Notes: generated by a model not told the origin, from the letters alone. A stretch of 64,000 bases of DNA from Sphingomicrobium aestuariivivum (GCF_024721585.1 NZ_CP102629.1:1178001-1242000), one strand, 5' to 3'; counted from the first letter of the stretch, positions 42,861-52,433 are shown. Numbers and translations: made by a program.

Positions 42861-43958
42861 ATGACGATGTTGATGAAGCGTTTTTCCTATCCGGCCATCC
42901 TCGAGGCAGGCCAGCGTTCGGTATGGCGTCCCGCCACCGCCGCCGTGCTGCTCATCTGGCTGTTCCACTTCCTCACCGTGAACGGCATCGGCCTGTTCTA
43001 CTTCGGTGATGGCTGGCAATATCTCGACCAGCGGGTGTTCGTGATGGCCTTCGGTATCCTCACGAGCCTCGGGCTCGTGTGGGTGATGCAGGCGACATGG
43101 CGCTGGTCGGTCATGGCCAAGATCGCGCTGGTGACGGCCTGCGCCTGTCTTGCCGCCGCGCCCTATGCCACCGTCAACTGGTACCTCATGTATTACATCG
43201 AGGGCGACGTCGATAACTGGGACATTCCCTGGTGGATCGGCTGGTCGAAGGGCGCCAACCTGTTCATGGCGCAGATGGTCGCCACCGTGGCGGTGCAATA
43301 TGCCGTGCGCCTGCTCGCGCGCGAGGAGCGGCTCCACTCGATCGAGCGCGCGGCGCGCTCGAGCGAGCTGAAAGCGCTCCGCTACCAGGTCAATCCGCAC
43401 TTCCTCTTCAACTCCTTGAACGCGGTCGCCGCGCTGGTCGAGGACCAGCGGCACGAGGAAGCCGAGAACATGCTGATCGACCTTGCCCATTATTATCGCG
43501 CCGCGCTGACGGTCGACCCGCTCGCCGACGTGCCGCTGGGCGAGGAAGTCGAGGCGCAGCTCGTCTATGCCTCGATCGAGCAGCAGCGCTTTCCCGACCG
43601 CTTCGTGATGGAAACCGACATCCCACCCGAGGCCGCGCGCCTGCCCGTGCCCTCGCTCATCCTCCAGCCGCTGATCGAGAATGCGATCAAGCATGGGGTG
43701 GCGCGCTCGCGCTCCAAGGTGCGCGTCAGGATTACCGCGGTACGGACCGCCGACGGCGCGCTGCTCGTCAGCGTGCGCGACCGTCATGCGGGCGCGCTCG
43801 AACCCGACACGCGCAAGGCCAAGGGCACCGGTACCGGGCTCGGCAACGTGCGCGCGCGGCTCGTCGCCCGATACGGCAATGCCAGCGGGCTCGAGACCGA
43901 ACAGCATGACAATGGCTTCGAGGTGCGCCTTCGCGTGCCCGTCATGGAGATGGCATGA
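42861..43958 (+). CDS. Sensor histidine kinase, LytS/YehU type
   Basis: 365 residues. Four predicted transmembrane helices in the first ~170 residues (ATAAVLLIWLFHFLTVNGIG, VFVMAFGILTSLGLVWVMQ), then the His_kinase phosphoacceptor region ELKALRYQVNPHFLFNSLNA with the N-P-H-F-L-F-N motif, and an ATPase domain with LILQPLIENAIKHG and GTGLGNVRARL. It phosphorylates the LytTR regulator encoded next. The frame is open upstream from 42759, but I start at ATG 42861. Divergent from the autotransporter across 270 bp. Stop overlaps the regulator start by 4 bases. Confidence 0.88.
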   Translation: MTMLMKRFSYPAILEAGQRSVWRPATAAVLLIWLFHFLTVNGIGLFYFGDGWQYLDQRVFVMAFGILTSLGLVWVMQATWRWSVMAKIALVTACACLAAAPYATVNWYLMYYIEGDVDNWDIPWWIGWSKGANLFMAQMVATVAVQYAVRLLAREERLHSIERAARSSELKALRYQVNPHFLFNSLNAVAALVEDQRHEEAENMLIDLAHYYRAALTVDPLADVPLGEEVEAQLVYASIEQQRFPDRFVMETDIPPEAARLPVPSLILQPLIENAIKHGVARSRSKVRVRITAVRTADGALLVSVRDRHAGALEPDTRKAKGTGTGLGNVRARLVARYGNASGLETEQHDNGFEVRLRVPVMEMA

Positions 43959-44737
43959 GGACGCTGATCGTCGATGACGAACCGCTGGCGCGCCGCCGCC
44001 TGTCGCAGCTGCTCGCCGCCCTCCCCGACGTCGACCTCGTCGGCAGCGCGAGCGATGGCAGCGAAGCGCTACGCCTCAGCCGCGAGCACCGGCCCCAGCT
44101 CATGCTGCTCGATGTCGAGATGCCCGGCACCGACGGCTTCGACGTCGTAGAGGCGCTGGCGGCCGAGCCCGCAGGCCACGCCCCGCTGATCATCTTCACC
44201 ACCGCCTTTTCCAAATTCGCGGTGCAGGCCTTCGATTGCGGCGCGGTGGATTTCCTCACCAAGCCCTTGCGTCGCCAGCGGCTGGACCTCGCGCTCGAAC
44301 GCGCGCGGCGCAGCCTCGTGGCGCGCGAGGCCGACGGCCGCCTCGCCGCGCTCCATGCGCAGGTCGACGAATTGCGCCGCGACCGTGACAGCGCGGGCTC
44401 GAAGGCCGATCCGCTGTGGATCCCGCAGGGCGGCCAGCTCGTCCGCGTCATGCCCGAGGAGATCGACCGCATCGATGCCGAGGGCGAATATGTCCGCCTC
44501 CACGTCGACGGGCAGAATGTCCTCCACCGCATGTCGCTGACCCAGATGCTCGAAGAGATCGGCGATGACGGCATGCTGCGCGTCCACCGCAGCCACGCGG
44601 TCCACCACCGCGTCATCCGCGCGCTCACTCGCAACAGCTGGGGCGGGCCGGTGTTGCTGCTCGAGGACGACCGGCAGGTGCCGGTGGGCCGCAAGTTCGT
44701 GCCGCAGGTGAAGGCCGCGCTCGGCCTCGAGGGCTAG
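43955..44737 (+). CDS. LytTR family response regulator
   Basis: 260 residues. Receiver domain with acidic pocket Asp7/Asp8, phospho-acceptor Asp53 (MLLDVEMPG) and Lys in DFLTKPL, then a LytTR DNA-binding domain: EIDRIDAEGEYVRLHVDGQ, LEEIGDDGMLRVHRSHAVH. LytTR proteins bind direct repeats upstream of targets. Partner of the LytS-type kinase (ATGA overlap). The adjacent autotransporter is an obvious candidate target, but no binding site was demonstrated. Confidence 0.9.
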   Translation: MRTLIVDDEPLARRRLSQLLAALPDVDLVGSASDGSEALRLSREHRPQLMLLDVEMPGTDGFDVVEALAAEPAGHAPLIIFTTAFSKFAVQAFDCGAVDFLTKPLRRQRLDLALERARRSLVAREADGRLAALHAQVDELRRDRDSAGSKADPLWIPQGGQLVRVMPEEIDRIDAEGEYVRLHVDGQNVLHRMSLTQMLEEIGDDGMLRVHRSHAVHHRVIRALTRNSWGGPVLLLEDDRQVPVGRKFVPQVKAALGLEG

Positions 44738-44808
44738 GCCTTCCCCGACATAGCTGTCCGCTGGCTGCGGCCTCGCGCGCCTCTCCTTGCCACGCGCAAA
44801 GAAGAAGA

Positions 44809-44830
44809 GGCCCCGGATCGCTCCGAGGCC
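44809..44830. terminator. Bidirectional terminator hairpin
   Basis: GGCC-C-CGGA and TCCG-A-GGCC pair around TCGC. On the - strand the C-A mismatch becomes a G-U pair. CCTCCCCCTTTTT follows on + and a T-rich run (TCTTCTTCTTT) on -. It lies between the convergent regulator gene and the TonB receptor gene. Confidence 0.6.
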
Positions 44831-44865
44831 CCTCCCCCTTTTTCGGCCGTTCCCGGCGCTTCGGC

Positions 44866-47800
44866 TTAGAAGTCGAAGCGCGCGAGGAAGGTGAAGCGAC
44901 GGTCGTTGCGGAACGCCGAACGGGTGATCCGCGTGCCATCATAGTCGATCAGCTGGCTGGTCTGGGTGACCTCGTCGAGGAGGTTCACGCCCTGCACACC
45001 CACCTTCACATTATCCGTGACGGCGTAGAAGATCGACGCGTCGAGCTGCCCGGTGTCCTCGCCGTAGATCGGCGAGAAGGGGAAGATCACGTCGCGCGGG
45101 GTCTGCAGGAATTCCGAGCGCCAGTTGTAGGCGGCACGGGCCGACAGGCCGGCATATTCGTAGAACAGCACCGCGTTGACCGTGTGCTCCGAGACCCCCG
45201 CGAGCGGGAGACCCTGGGCGAACGGGCTCTGCTGGGCGCCGCCGGCATCGTTGAAGAACTCGCCGCCGTCCACATAGGTGTAGGTCAGCTGCGAGCCGAG
45301 GCCGCCGAGCGCGCCGGGCAGGAAGTCGTAGACCTGCTGGTAGGCGACTTCGACACCCTTGAGCGTGCCGCTCTCGAGGTTCTGCGGGCCATCGACGCGA
45401 ACGTCATAGCTCTGCCCGGTGACCGAGTTGGTCAGCTGGTTGACCACCGCACCCGAGGTGATGACGTCGTCGATGTCCTTCATGAAGCCGGTCACGGTGA
45501 TCGAGCCGACCGTGTCCCAATACCATTCGAACGAGAGGTCGTAATTCCACGCCTGCACCGGGTTGATGAACGGGTTGCCGGTGAAGATCGCGAACAGCGG
45601 ACCGCTGTCGAGCGTACCCGAGGCATTGAGGATGCCGATGTTGTCGCCGACCACGCCGCCGACGCCGTTGGCGGCAAGGTCGGGACGGCTGATCGCCTTC
45701 GACACCGCACCGCGCACCAGCATGCCGTTACCGAAGTCGAGGCGGGCGTTGAAGCTCGGCAGCCAGTTGTCGTAGCTGCGGCCCGTGCCGAGATCGGTGC
45801 TCGCACCGTTCAGTGCCGCGACATAGTCGGGCACGCGCTCGGGCGCCTCTTCGAGGAGGGTACAGAAGCTGCGGTTGAGGTCGGGGTTGCCCGCGATGAA
45901 GGCGCAGACCGCCTCGACGTCCGACACTTCGGCGATGCCGTTGCCGTTACCGCCCAGTTCCGGATTGTCGATGACGCCCGGCTCGGGGAAGCTCAGGATA
46001 CCGTCGCTGCGCACCGTGGTGCGGGCGTAACGGACACCGAAGTTGCCGTCGAGCACCCAGCCGTTACCGAACTCATGTTCGTAATCGGCACGACCATAGA
46101 GGCCGAGCGTGTCTTCGCCGACGCTGTTGATGCTGCCCGGCTGGAAGATCGGGTTGCCATCTTCATCGACCGGCAGGAGGTCGCGCGCTTCGGGCGATCG
46201 GGTGAAGTCCTGGATCGCCTGGAACTGCGCCTCGAGGGTGCCGCCGAGGTAGCTGTCGAGCAGGCCGTCGTCGCCATAGTAGTAACCCTGGCCGACCGGC
46301 TGCGCGACATTGCCGCGCTGGAAGCCGTCACCGAACGGGTTGTACAGGCTCGCCTGGTTCGGGAAGTCGACGACATAAGCGCCGCCGCCCGCACCGTAGA
46401 AGCGGTCGGGCTGGTTCTGGCCCCAGCTCCAGTCGCCGTTACGCGTGGTCCAGGTGTCACCGAGGTTCGACCAGACCTGGTAGGTCGCCGCACGGGTCTT
46501 CTGGTTGCGCTCGGCCCAGCGGGCGCCGAAGCGAACGCGCTGGAGCGGACCCATCTCGAGATCATATTCGACATCGCCCTTGAGCGAGTTGAGGTTGCCT
46601 TCGTTGCGCAGGCGACCGTCGAGGTGGAACCAGTAATAGATGCCTTCCGGATCGGCATTGGCGGTAAGGCCGGTGCCGTCCGCGCCCTGGCCGGCGGCGA
46701 GGAACTGGACGTTCGGGGTTTCGCCCGAATTGTCGAAGTAGATGTCGCTGAAGGTGCGCATCGCGGTGATCACACCGTCGAGGCTGCGATCCGAGTTGAT
46801 CGTCTGGAATTCGACGTTGGCACGCAGTCGATCGGTGAAGACCATGTCGACATCGACCGAGAAGTCCTCGGTCATCGCCTCGTCCTGCTGCACGAAGCGC
46901 AGGTTTTCGGTCGGGATGCCCTGGATGCCTTCCTGGCTGGTCTGGGTCAGCGTCGCTGCGACGAGCTGGTTGCCGATGATGACCGGGTTGGTGCCGGGCG
47001 CGATGATCGGGCTGAAGGCGTCGTCGTTGACCTGCGCCAGCACCGCGAATTCCTCGAGGCTGCCTTCGGTTTCGGCACGGAGATATTCGGTGGTGATGAG
47101 CAGTTCGCCGCCGGCGCTTTCGAACTGGGCGACGCCCGAGAAAGCGTTACGGTCGCGGGTCAGGTCGGTGGTGCGCACGCCCGCGCCCTTCGGCGCGATG
47201 ATCAGGCCCGAGGTGTCGAAGCCGTCGGGACCGACCGGGTCGACGTCGCCGTTGATGCCGCCCGAACCGGTCGGCAGCGAACGGAAACAGGGCTGGTCGG
47301 CGAGCAGCGTGGCTTCGCGGAAGCACGGGTCGGTGATCTGGCTGGCGTCGGTGCGCGTGACCAGTTCCTGCTGGGCGTAGGCCGCCTGCAGGCCGATGGT
47401 GCCGGCCTCGAAGTCCCAGGTGTTCGACACGAGGGCCGAGAAACCGGGCGACCATTCTTCGGCGAGGTCGCCGACATTGGCTTCGACCGTGCCCGCGACC
47501 TTGAGGCCCGGGTTGTCGAGCGGCTTGCGGGTGACGAGGTTGACCGTCCCCGAGATGCCGCCCTCGACCATGTCGGCGGTCAGGTTCTTGTAGACCTCGA
47601 CGCGGCCGAGCAGTTCGGGCGAGACGTCGTTGAAGCCGAGCGTACGGCCGCCGTTGGCCGAGAAGATGTCACGGCCGTTGAGTTCCGAACGGACGTAGGG
47701 AAGGCCGCGGATGATTACGCCCGAGCCTTCGACCGAGAAGCGGTCGGGATCGTCGCGCTGGACGAAGCGGCTGATGTTGACGCCCGGGACGCGCTGCAGC

Positions 47801-48111
47801 GATTCGGCGACCGAACGGTCGGGAAGCGCGCCAATGTCCTCGGCGGTGATGACGTCGACGAAGGTGTCGGCGTCGCGCTTGATGTCCTGCGCGGTGTTGA
47901 GGCTGCGGAGGAAGCCGGTGATGACGATGCTGTCATCTTCCTCGGTGATCGGGGCGTCGGTGCCCTCGAGCTCCTCGGCTTCGTCTTCGGCCTGGGCCGG
48001 ATCGCTCGCATCCTGTGCATAAGCGGGCTGCGACATCGCCATGACCATGGCAAGGCCCGAGGCCGTGCCGAACATGCGCAAGTTAAACAGATTCTTCTCT
48101 TCGGTAGCCAA
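44866..48111 (-). CDS. TonB-dependent receptor (Caulobacter-type)
   Basis: 1081 residues, outer-membrane receptor for energised uptake. Signal peptide GTASGLAMVMAMSQPAYAQ, an acidic linker, a TonB-box-like DSIVITG, the plug (DVITAEDIGALPDRSVAESL, VIIRGLPYVRSELNGRD, LTADMVEGGISGTVNLVTR) and a 22-strand barrel ending FTFLARFDF with terminal Phe. The plug layout is that of the large Caulobacter/Sphingomonas family, often for glycans. Start is TTG 48111, supported by GGGGAGG 5 nt upstream. Two operator-like sites for a LacI repressor lie 70-110 bp upstream. It probably imports the glucan fragments handled by this locus. Confidence 0.9.
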   Translation of the reverse strand: MATEEKNLFNLRMFGTASGLAMVMAMSQPAYAQDASDPAQAEDEAEELEGTDAPITEEDDSIVITGFLRSLNTAQDIKRDADTFVDVITAEDIGALPDRSVAESLQRVPGVNISRFVQRDDPDRFSVEGSGVIIRGLPYVRSELNGRDIFSANGGRTLGFNDVSPELLGRVEVYKNLTADMVEGGISGTVNLVTRKPLDNPGLKVAGTVEANVGDLAEEWSPGFSALVSNTWDFEAGTIGLQAAYAQQELVTRTDASQITDPCFREATLLADQPCFRSLPTGSGGINGDVDPVGPDGFDTSGLIIAPKGAGVRTTDLTRDRNAFSGVAQFESAGGELLITTEYLRAETEGSLEEFAVLAQVNDDAFSPIIAPGTNPVIIGNQLVAATLTQTSQEGIQGIPTENLRFVQQDEAMTEDFSVDVDMVFTDRLRANVEFQTINSDRSLDGVITAMRTFSDIYFDNSGETPNVQFLAAGQGADGTGLTANADPEGIYYWFHLDGRLRNEGNLNSLKGDVEYDLEMGPLQRVRFGARWAERNQKTRAATYQVWSNLGDTWTTRNGDWSWGQNQPDRFYGAGGGAYVVDFPNQASLYNPFGDGFQRGNVAQPVGQGYYYGDDGLLDSYLGGTLEAQFQAIQDFTRSPEARDLLPVDEDGNPIFQPGSINSVGEDTLGLYGRADYEHEFGNGWVLDGNFGVRYARTTVRSDGILSFPEPGVIDNPELGGNGNGIAEVSDVEAVCAFIAGNPDLNRSFCTLLEEAPERVPDYVAALNGASTDLGTGRSYDNWLPSFNARLDFGNGMLVRGAVSKAISRPDLAANGVGGVVGDNIGILNASGTLDSGPLFAIFTGNPFINPVQAWNYDLSFEWYWDTVGSITVTGFMKDIDDVITSGAVVNQLTNSVTGQSYDVRVDGPQNLESGTLKGVEVAYQQVYDFLPGALGGLGSQLTYTYVDGGEFFNDAGGAQQSPFAQGLPLAGVSEHTVNAVLFYEYAGLSARAAYNWRSEFLQTPRDVIFPFSPIYGEDTGQLDASIFYAVTDNVKVGVQGVNLLDEVTQTSQLIDYDGTRITRSAFRNDRRFTFLARFDF

Positions 48112-48182
48112 AAGATCCTCCCCGATATTATTGGCAAGCGCTGGAATCGCGCAGATTTTGACGGTTCAGGTGTAAAGAAGCG

Positions 48183-48196
48183 TGTGATCGCTCACA
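48183..48196. promoter_or_regulatory. LacI-type operator TGTGATCGCTCACA
   Basis: Arms TGTGA and TCACA around a CG centre, matching TGTGANCGNTCACA also found at 52420 and 55805. It lies in the divergent region between the TonB receptor (-) and halogenase-like (+) genes, so one site could control both. The LacI regulator is encoded at 53479. Confidence 0.7.
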
Positions 48197-48203
48197 AGAA
48201 AAG

Positions 48204-48217
48204 AATGGTCGTTCACA
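48204..48217. promoter_or_regulatory. Imperfect second operator (half site TCGTTCACA)
   Basis: The right half (TCGTTCACA) agrees with the locus consensus while the left half is degenerate. It is offset from the full site by 21 bp, about two helical turns, as expected for cooperative binding. Confidence 0.45.
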
Positions 48218-48311
48218 ATATGTCGCATTTCCGTTAATTTGCCGACATTTAGCGGGCTTCGGGGGCTTCGACTGTTGCGCCCGGGTTACAGGTGGAGAGG
48301 ACAGCAGCGGC

Positions 48312-49814
48312 ATGGGTTTGAAGAAGATCGTGATCGTCGGCGGGGGCACCGCGGGCTGGATGGCGGCGGCGGCGCTGTCGCGTCTGGTGCAGTCGCGAAC
48401 CGTGGAGATCACCCTCGTCGAGAGCGAACTGATCGGCACCGTCGGCGTCGGCGAGGCGACCATCCCGCCCTTCCAGAACTTCAACGACCGTCTCGGCATC
48501 CCCGAGACCGAATGGATGTCCGCCGTCCAGGGCAGCTTCAAGCTCGGCATCCACTTCGTGAACTGGGAAACGCAGGGCGACAGCTATTTCCACCCCTTCG
48601 GCAACTATGGCTATGCCGTCGACAGCGTCTCCTTCCACGAGATCTGGATGCGCTACCGCATGGCCGGCGATGCGCGCCCGCTGCACCATTTCAGCCCCGA
48701 GACCATGGCGGCGATGCACCGCAAGTTCATGCACCAGGAGGAAGGGCAGGAACTGCCGGCGATCAACTATGCCTACCATCTCGACGCGACCGCTTATGCG
48801 CGCTTCCTGCGGCGCTATGCCGAGGGTCGCGGCGTGGTCCGCAAGGAGGGCAAGGTCGTAAAGTCCGACCTTCATGGCGAGAGCGGCTTCGTGAAGTCGA
48901 TCACCATGGACGACGGCACCGAGATCGCGGGCGATTTCTTCATCGACTGCTCGGGCTTCCGCGGCCTCCTCATCGAGGGCGCGCTCGAGACGGGTTACGA
49001 GGACTGGACCCACTGGCTCCCGTGCGACCGCGCGGTGGCGATCCCGAGCGAGGGCGACGGTACCGTCCTTCCCTATACCCGCGCGACCGCGCACAGCGCG
49101 GGCTGGCAGTGGCGCGTGCCGCTGCAGCGCCGCAACGGCAACGGCCATGTCTATTGTTCGCAGTTCATGGAGGCCGACGAGGCCACCGACATCCTGTTGA
49201 AGAACATCGACGGCAAGCCGCTCGCCGACCCCAATCACCTGCGCTTCACCACGGGACGCCGGAAAAAATTCTGGAACAAGAACGTCGTCGCCGTCGGCCT
49301 GTCGGGCGGCTTCATGGAGCCCTTGGAATCGACCTCGATCCACCTCATCCAGAGCGCCATCGCGAAGGTCGCTGGCATGCTCAGCACCGACGGCATCACG
49401 CCGGCGCAGGAAGACACGTTCAACCGCCTGATGGGCAAGGAATTCAGCCGCATCCGCGACTTCCTCATCCTCCACTACAAGGCGACCAAGCGCGACGATT
49501 CGGACTTCTGGAATTACTGCCGGACGATGGACATCCCCGATTCGCTGCAGGAGAAGATCGACCTGTTCAAATTGAACGGGCAGGTCTTCCGCGAGGAGGA
49601 CGAGCTGTTCGCCGAGACGAGCTGGGTGGCGGTGATGATGGGCCAGGGCATCCTGCCCGGCCGCCCCAGCGCGATGGCGCAGAGCCTCGACCTCGACAAG
49701 CTGCGCGGCGAATATGAGGGCATGGACCAGTCGATCAAATATCTGGTCGGCAAGATGCCCGGCCACGACCAGTATCTGCAGCGCTTCTGCCCCGCCGCCA
49801 TGGCCGCCGAATAA
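48312..49814 (+). CDS. Tryptophan halogenase family flavoprotein
   Basis: 500 residues, FAD-dependent halogenase family. Dinucleotide motif VIVGGGTAGWMAAAAL, the W-x-W-x-I/V-P motif as WQWRVP (which blocks monooxygenase side reaction), the catalytic Lys77 in SFKLGIHF, and the Glu in FMEPLESTSIHLIQ, matching the halogenase active-site Glu region. All key residues seem intact. It needs a separate flavin reductase, not encoded here. Homologues beside TonB receptors are common in Caulobacterales/Sphingomonadales and their natural substrate is mostly unknown. Shares its upstream region, with LacI-type operators, with the receptor. Confidence 0.85.
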   Translation: MGLKKIVIVGGGTAGWMAAAALSRLVQSRTVEITLVESELIGTVGVGEATIPPFQNFNDRLGIPETEWMSAVQGSFKLGIHFVNWETQGDSYFHPFGNYGYAVDSVSFHEIWMRYRMAGDARPLHHFSPETMAAMHRKFMHQEEGQELPAINYAYHLDATAYARFLRRYAEGRGVVRKEGKVVKSDLHGESGFVKSITMDDGTEIAGDFFIDCSGFRGLLIEGALETGYEDWTHWLPCDRAVAIPSEGDGTVLPYTRATAHSAGWQWRVPLQRRNGNGHVYCSQFMEADEATDILLKNIDGKPLADPNHLRFTTGRRKKFWNKNVVAVGLSGGFMEPLESTSIHLIQSAIAKVAGMLSTDGITPAQEDTFNRLMGKEFSRIRDFLILHYKATKRDDSDFWNYCRTMDIPDSLQEKIDLFKLNGQVFREEDELFAETSWVAVMMGQGILPGRPSAMAQSLDLDKLRGEYEGMDQSIKYLVGKMPGHDQYLQRFCPAAMAAE

Positions 49815-49835
49815 GCGCTTGCACCTCGCAACGAG

Positions 49836-49876
49836 AAAGGCCCGCCCCCCGATGAGGGGAGCGGGCCTTTTCTTTT
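49836..49876. terminator. Strong bidirectional intrinsic terminator
   Basis: AAAGGCCCGC (49836-49845) pairs perfectly with GCGGGCCTTT (49861-49870), with an inner CCCC/GGGG extension. TTTTCTTTT follows on +, and AAAG at the left arm gives a T-run on -. It serves the convergent halogenase-like and GH3 genes. Confidence 0.8.
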
Positions 49877-49892
49877 GTCCCTTGGCGGCGGC

Positions 49893-52271
49893 CTAGAAGG
49901 AGCAGGCCATCCCTTCGGGCATGTCGACGCGCGACACTTCGGCGATGACCATCGAGAAGGGCGCTTCGCTCGAGATGGTGATGCTGTCGCCCATCCCCGG
50001 CATGCAGGCCTCGGTAATCAGCATCTCGCGATCGGCCTTGCCGGCCGCGACCGCCATTTCCTGCGTCACATCGACGGTGGTGTCGCCGACGCTGACGCGG
50101 ACGGCGCCCGCAGGCGCGGTGTCGACCGAATAGAGGATGCGGTAGCCGCCCTCGCCCTCGGGGCCGGCCAGCGTCAGGCTGCTGCCCGGGCCGAAGGTGA
50201 CGAGGCGGGCATCTTCCTGACGGTTGCGGTCATAGCCGCGCACGACCACGCCGCCGCCCGAACCGACGAGGTTGGGGAAGGCCGTGCCGCCCGCGCTCGC
50301 GGTGATCGAGGAGGCGAGGCGACCGTCGGCGTACCAGGTCGAGCCGGCAGCACCCAGATAGGCGCATTCCTCGCTGAGCTCGGGCAGCGCACTGGTCTCT
50401 CCGAGGCCGCGACCGTAGCCGACCTCGAACAGCGCCCCTTGCGCGCCGTTGACGGGGGTGCCGTCACAGGCGGCGGGCCAGCTGAACGAAAGGCGGCCGG
50501 TGGCGGGCATGGCGCCGTAGAGGACGTCGGCAACGCCCGCGCCCTCGCCGCCCGGCAGCCAGCTCGCCACGAAGGCGTCGGCGGCGTTGATCTCGCGGTT
50601 CATCCACATCGGGCGGCCCGAGAGGAAGACGGCGACGGCGGGAATACCGGCCTCTTCATACTGGCGGAGCAGTCCGAGGCCTTCCTCGTCGGCGAAGACC
50701 ATGTTCTTCCGGTCGCCCGCGAATTCGGCATAGGGCTCCTCGCCGAAGACCACGACGGCGACGTCGGGCTTGGCGTCATAGCTGCCGTCTTCCGACAGGG
50801 TCGCGCTGCCGCCGCTCGCGGTGGCGGCGGCCTCGAGGCCCGCCCAGATGGAGGTGGCGCCCGGGAACATGTCGTTGCCCAGCTCCTTGCCGCCCTGCCA
50901 GGTCAGCGTCCAGCCGCCCGCGGCCTGCGCGATCGAATCCGCGGCCGTGCCGGCAACGAGGATGTTGGTGCCGGGCTTCAGGGGCAGCACGCCGTCATTC
51001 TTGATGACGACCTGGCTCTTGGCGACCGCCTCGCGGGCGATACCGCGATGCTCGGCGCTGCCGAGCTTCGAAAGGTCGCCCGCATTGGCGCGCTCGGACG
51101 GACGCCGGGCATTGTTGCCGATGATGCCGGCGCGGATCTTCATGCGGAGCACGCGGCCGGTGGCCTCGTCGAGGCGCGCCATCGGGATGGTGCCGTCGTT
51201 CACTTGAGCGACCAGCGTGTCCATCAGCCCCTTCCAGTCGTCGGGGACCATGTAGATGTCGAGACCCGCGAGGAGCGACTGCGGGCAATTGGTGACGGTG
51301 CAGCCGGCAACCTGCTGGTGCCCGTTCCAGTCGCCGACGACGAGGCCGTCGAAGCCCAGTTCGCCGCGCAGCACGTCGGTCAGCAGGGCCTTGTTGCCGT
51401 GCATCTTCTTGCCGTTGATCGAGTTGAAGCTGGCCATGATCGTCTCGACCCCGGCGTCGATCGCGGCGGGATAGGGATAGGCGTGGATCGCCTTCAGCGC
51501 CTCGATGTCGCCGTTGACGTCGCCCTGGTCGACACCCTGTTCGGTGCCGCCGTCGCCAAAGAAGTGCTTGGCGGTGGCGATGACATGGCCTTCGCCGAGA
51601 CGGTCGGCATCGCCATTCGCGCCCTGCAGGCCCTCGACCAGCGCGGCGCCCATGGCGGCGACGATGCGCGGGTCTTCGGAATAGCTTTCGTAGCTGCGGC
51701 CCCAGCGGTCATCGCGCGCGACCGCCACGGTCGGCGAGAAGTTCCAGTCGATGCCGGTCACCTCGATCTCGGTCGCGGTAGCCGCGCCGATGCGGCGCAC
51801 GAGGTCGGTGTCGCGCGTCGCGCCGAGCCCGATATTGTGCGGGAAGATGGTGGCGCCGATCACGTTGGTGTGGCCGTGCACCGCGTCGGTGCCCCACATG
51901 GTCGGGATCACGGGCTCGTCGCCCTCGAGGGGCTGGACCGAGGCCATGTACATCTCGTCGGCATAGCGCAGCCATTCGCCGGCGGGGGCATATTCATCGC
52001 CATAGGGACCGCCGTTGCCGCCGTTGAGGTAACTGCCGAAGCGGTAGCGCTCCATATCCTCGGGGGTGAAGCTGTTGATCTGCGGCTGGATCAGCTGGGC
52101 GACCTTGCGCTCGACGCTCATGCGCGAGAGGAGGTCGGCGACCAGCGCGTCCTCGGCATCTTCGACGCTCGTGGCGGCGGGCGTGGAGGTGGTCTCTACG
52201 GTGGTGGTGGCGCAGGCGCTCAAGGCGGTGGCGGCCATCAACAGGCCGAGCGTAGGGGCGATGCGACGCAT
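49893..52271 (-). CDS. GH3 glucan beta-glucosidase lipoprotein (exo-beta-1,3/1,4-glucanase type)
   Basis: 792 residues. Lipobox LSAC in TLGLLMAATALSACATT. N-terminal GH3 barrel: IPTMWGTDAVHGHTNV, WNFSPTVAVARDDRWGRSYE, the K-H-F motif ATAKHFFGDGGTEQG, and the nucleophile Asp314 in GLVVGDWNGHQQ. The alpha/beta C-terminal domain and an extra ~150-residue beta domain follow, as in exo-glucan glucohydrolases (ExoP-like). It should release glucose from beta-glucans at a membrane surface. I use ATG 52271 (AGGAG eight bases upstream) rather than the GTG at 52280. An operator-like palindrome lies about 150 bp upstream. Confidence 0.92.
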   Translation of the reverse strand: MRRIAPTLGLLMAATALSACATTTVETTSTPAATSVEDAEDALVADLLSRMSVERKVAQLIQPQINSFTPEDMERYRFGSYLNGGNGGPYGDEYAPAGEWLRYADEMYMASVQPLEGDEPVIPTMWGTDAVHGHTNVIGATIFPHNIGLGATRDTDLVRRIGAATATEIEVTGIDWNFSPTVAVARDDRWGRSYESYSEDPRIVAAMGAALVEGLQGANGDADRLGEGHVIATAKHFFGDGGTEQGVDQGDVNGDIEALKAIHAYPYPAAIDAGVETIMASFNSINGKKMHGNKALLTDVLRGELGFDGLVVGDWNGHQQVAGCTVTNCPQSLLAGLDIYMVPDDWKGLMDTLVAQVNDGTIPMARLDEATGRVLRMKIRAGIIGNNARRPSERANAGDLSKLGSAEHRGIAREAVAKSQVVIKNDGVLPLKPGTNILVAGTAADSIAQAAGGWTLTWQGGKELGNDMFPGATSIWAGLEAAATASGGSATLSEDGSYDAKPDVAVVVFGEEPYAEFAGDRKNMVFADEEGLGLLRQYEEAGIPAVAVFLSGRPMWMNREINAADAFVASWLPGGEGAGVADVLYGAMPATGRLSFSWPAACDGTPVNGAQGALFEVGYGRGLGETSALPELSEECAYLGAAGSTWYADGRLASSITASAGGTAFPNLVGSGGGVVVRGYDRNRQEDARLVTFGPGSSLTLAGPEGEGGYRILYSVDTAPAGAVRVSVGDTTVDVTQEMAVAAGKADREMLITEACMPGMGDSITISSEAPFSMVIAEVSRVDMPEGMACSF

Positions 52272-52419
52272 GGGTGTCACTCCTGTTCAACGCGGGATCG
52301 GGCTTCGACGGGCCAGCGCTTGGGCTGCCCGCCTCGTTCCCGAACCGCTAATCTCTCTCCTGACGAGGATCCGACCCGTGCGGGAAGGCGCCTCGCTCCG
52401 CGCCAAGCTGTATCAGATT

Positions 52420-52433
52420 TGTGAGCGTTCACA
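52420..52433. promoter_or_regulatory. LacI-type operator TGTGAGCGTTCACA
   Basis: With one more matching base on each side (TTGTGA...TCACAA, 52419-52434) this is an almost perfect palindrome. It lies upstream of the GH3 gene, between it and the DUF4239 gene. Same consensus as at 48183 and 55805. Confidence 0.75.
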
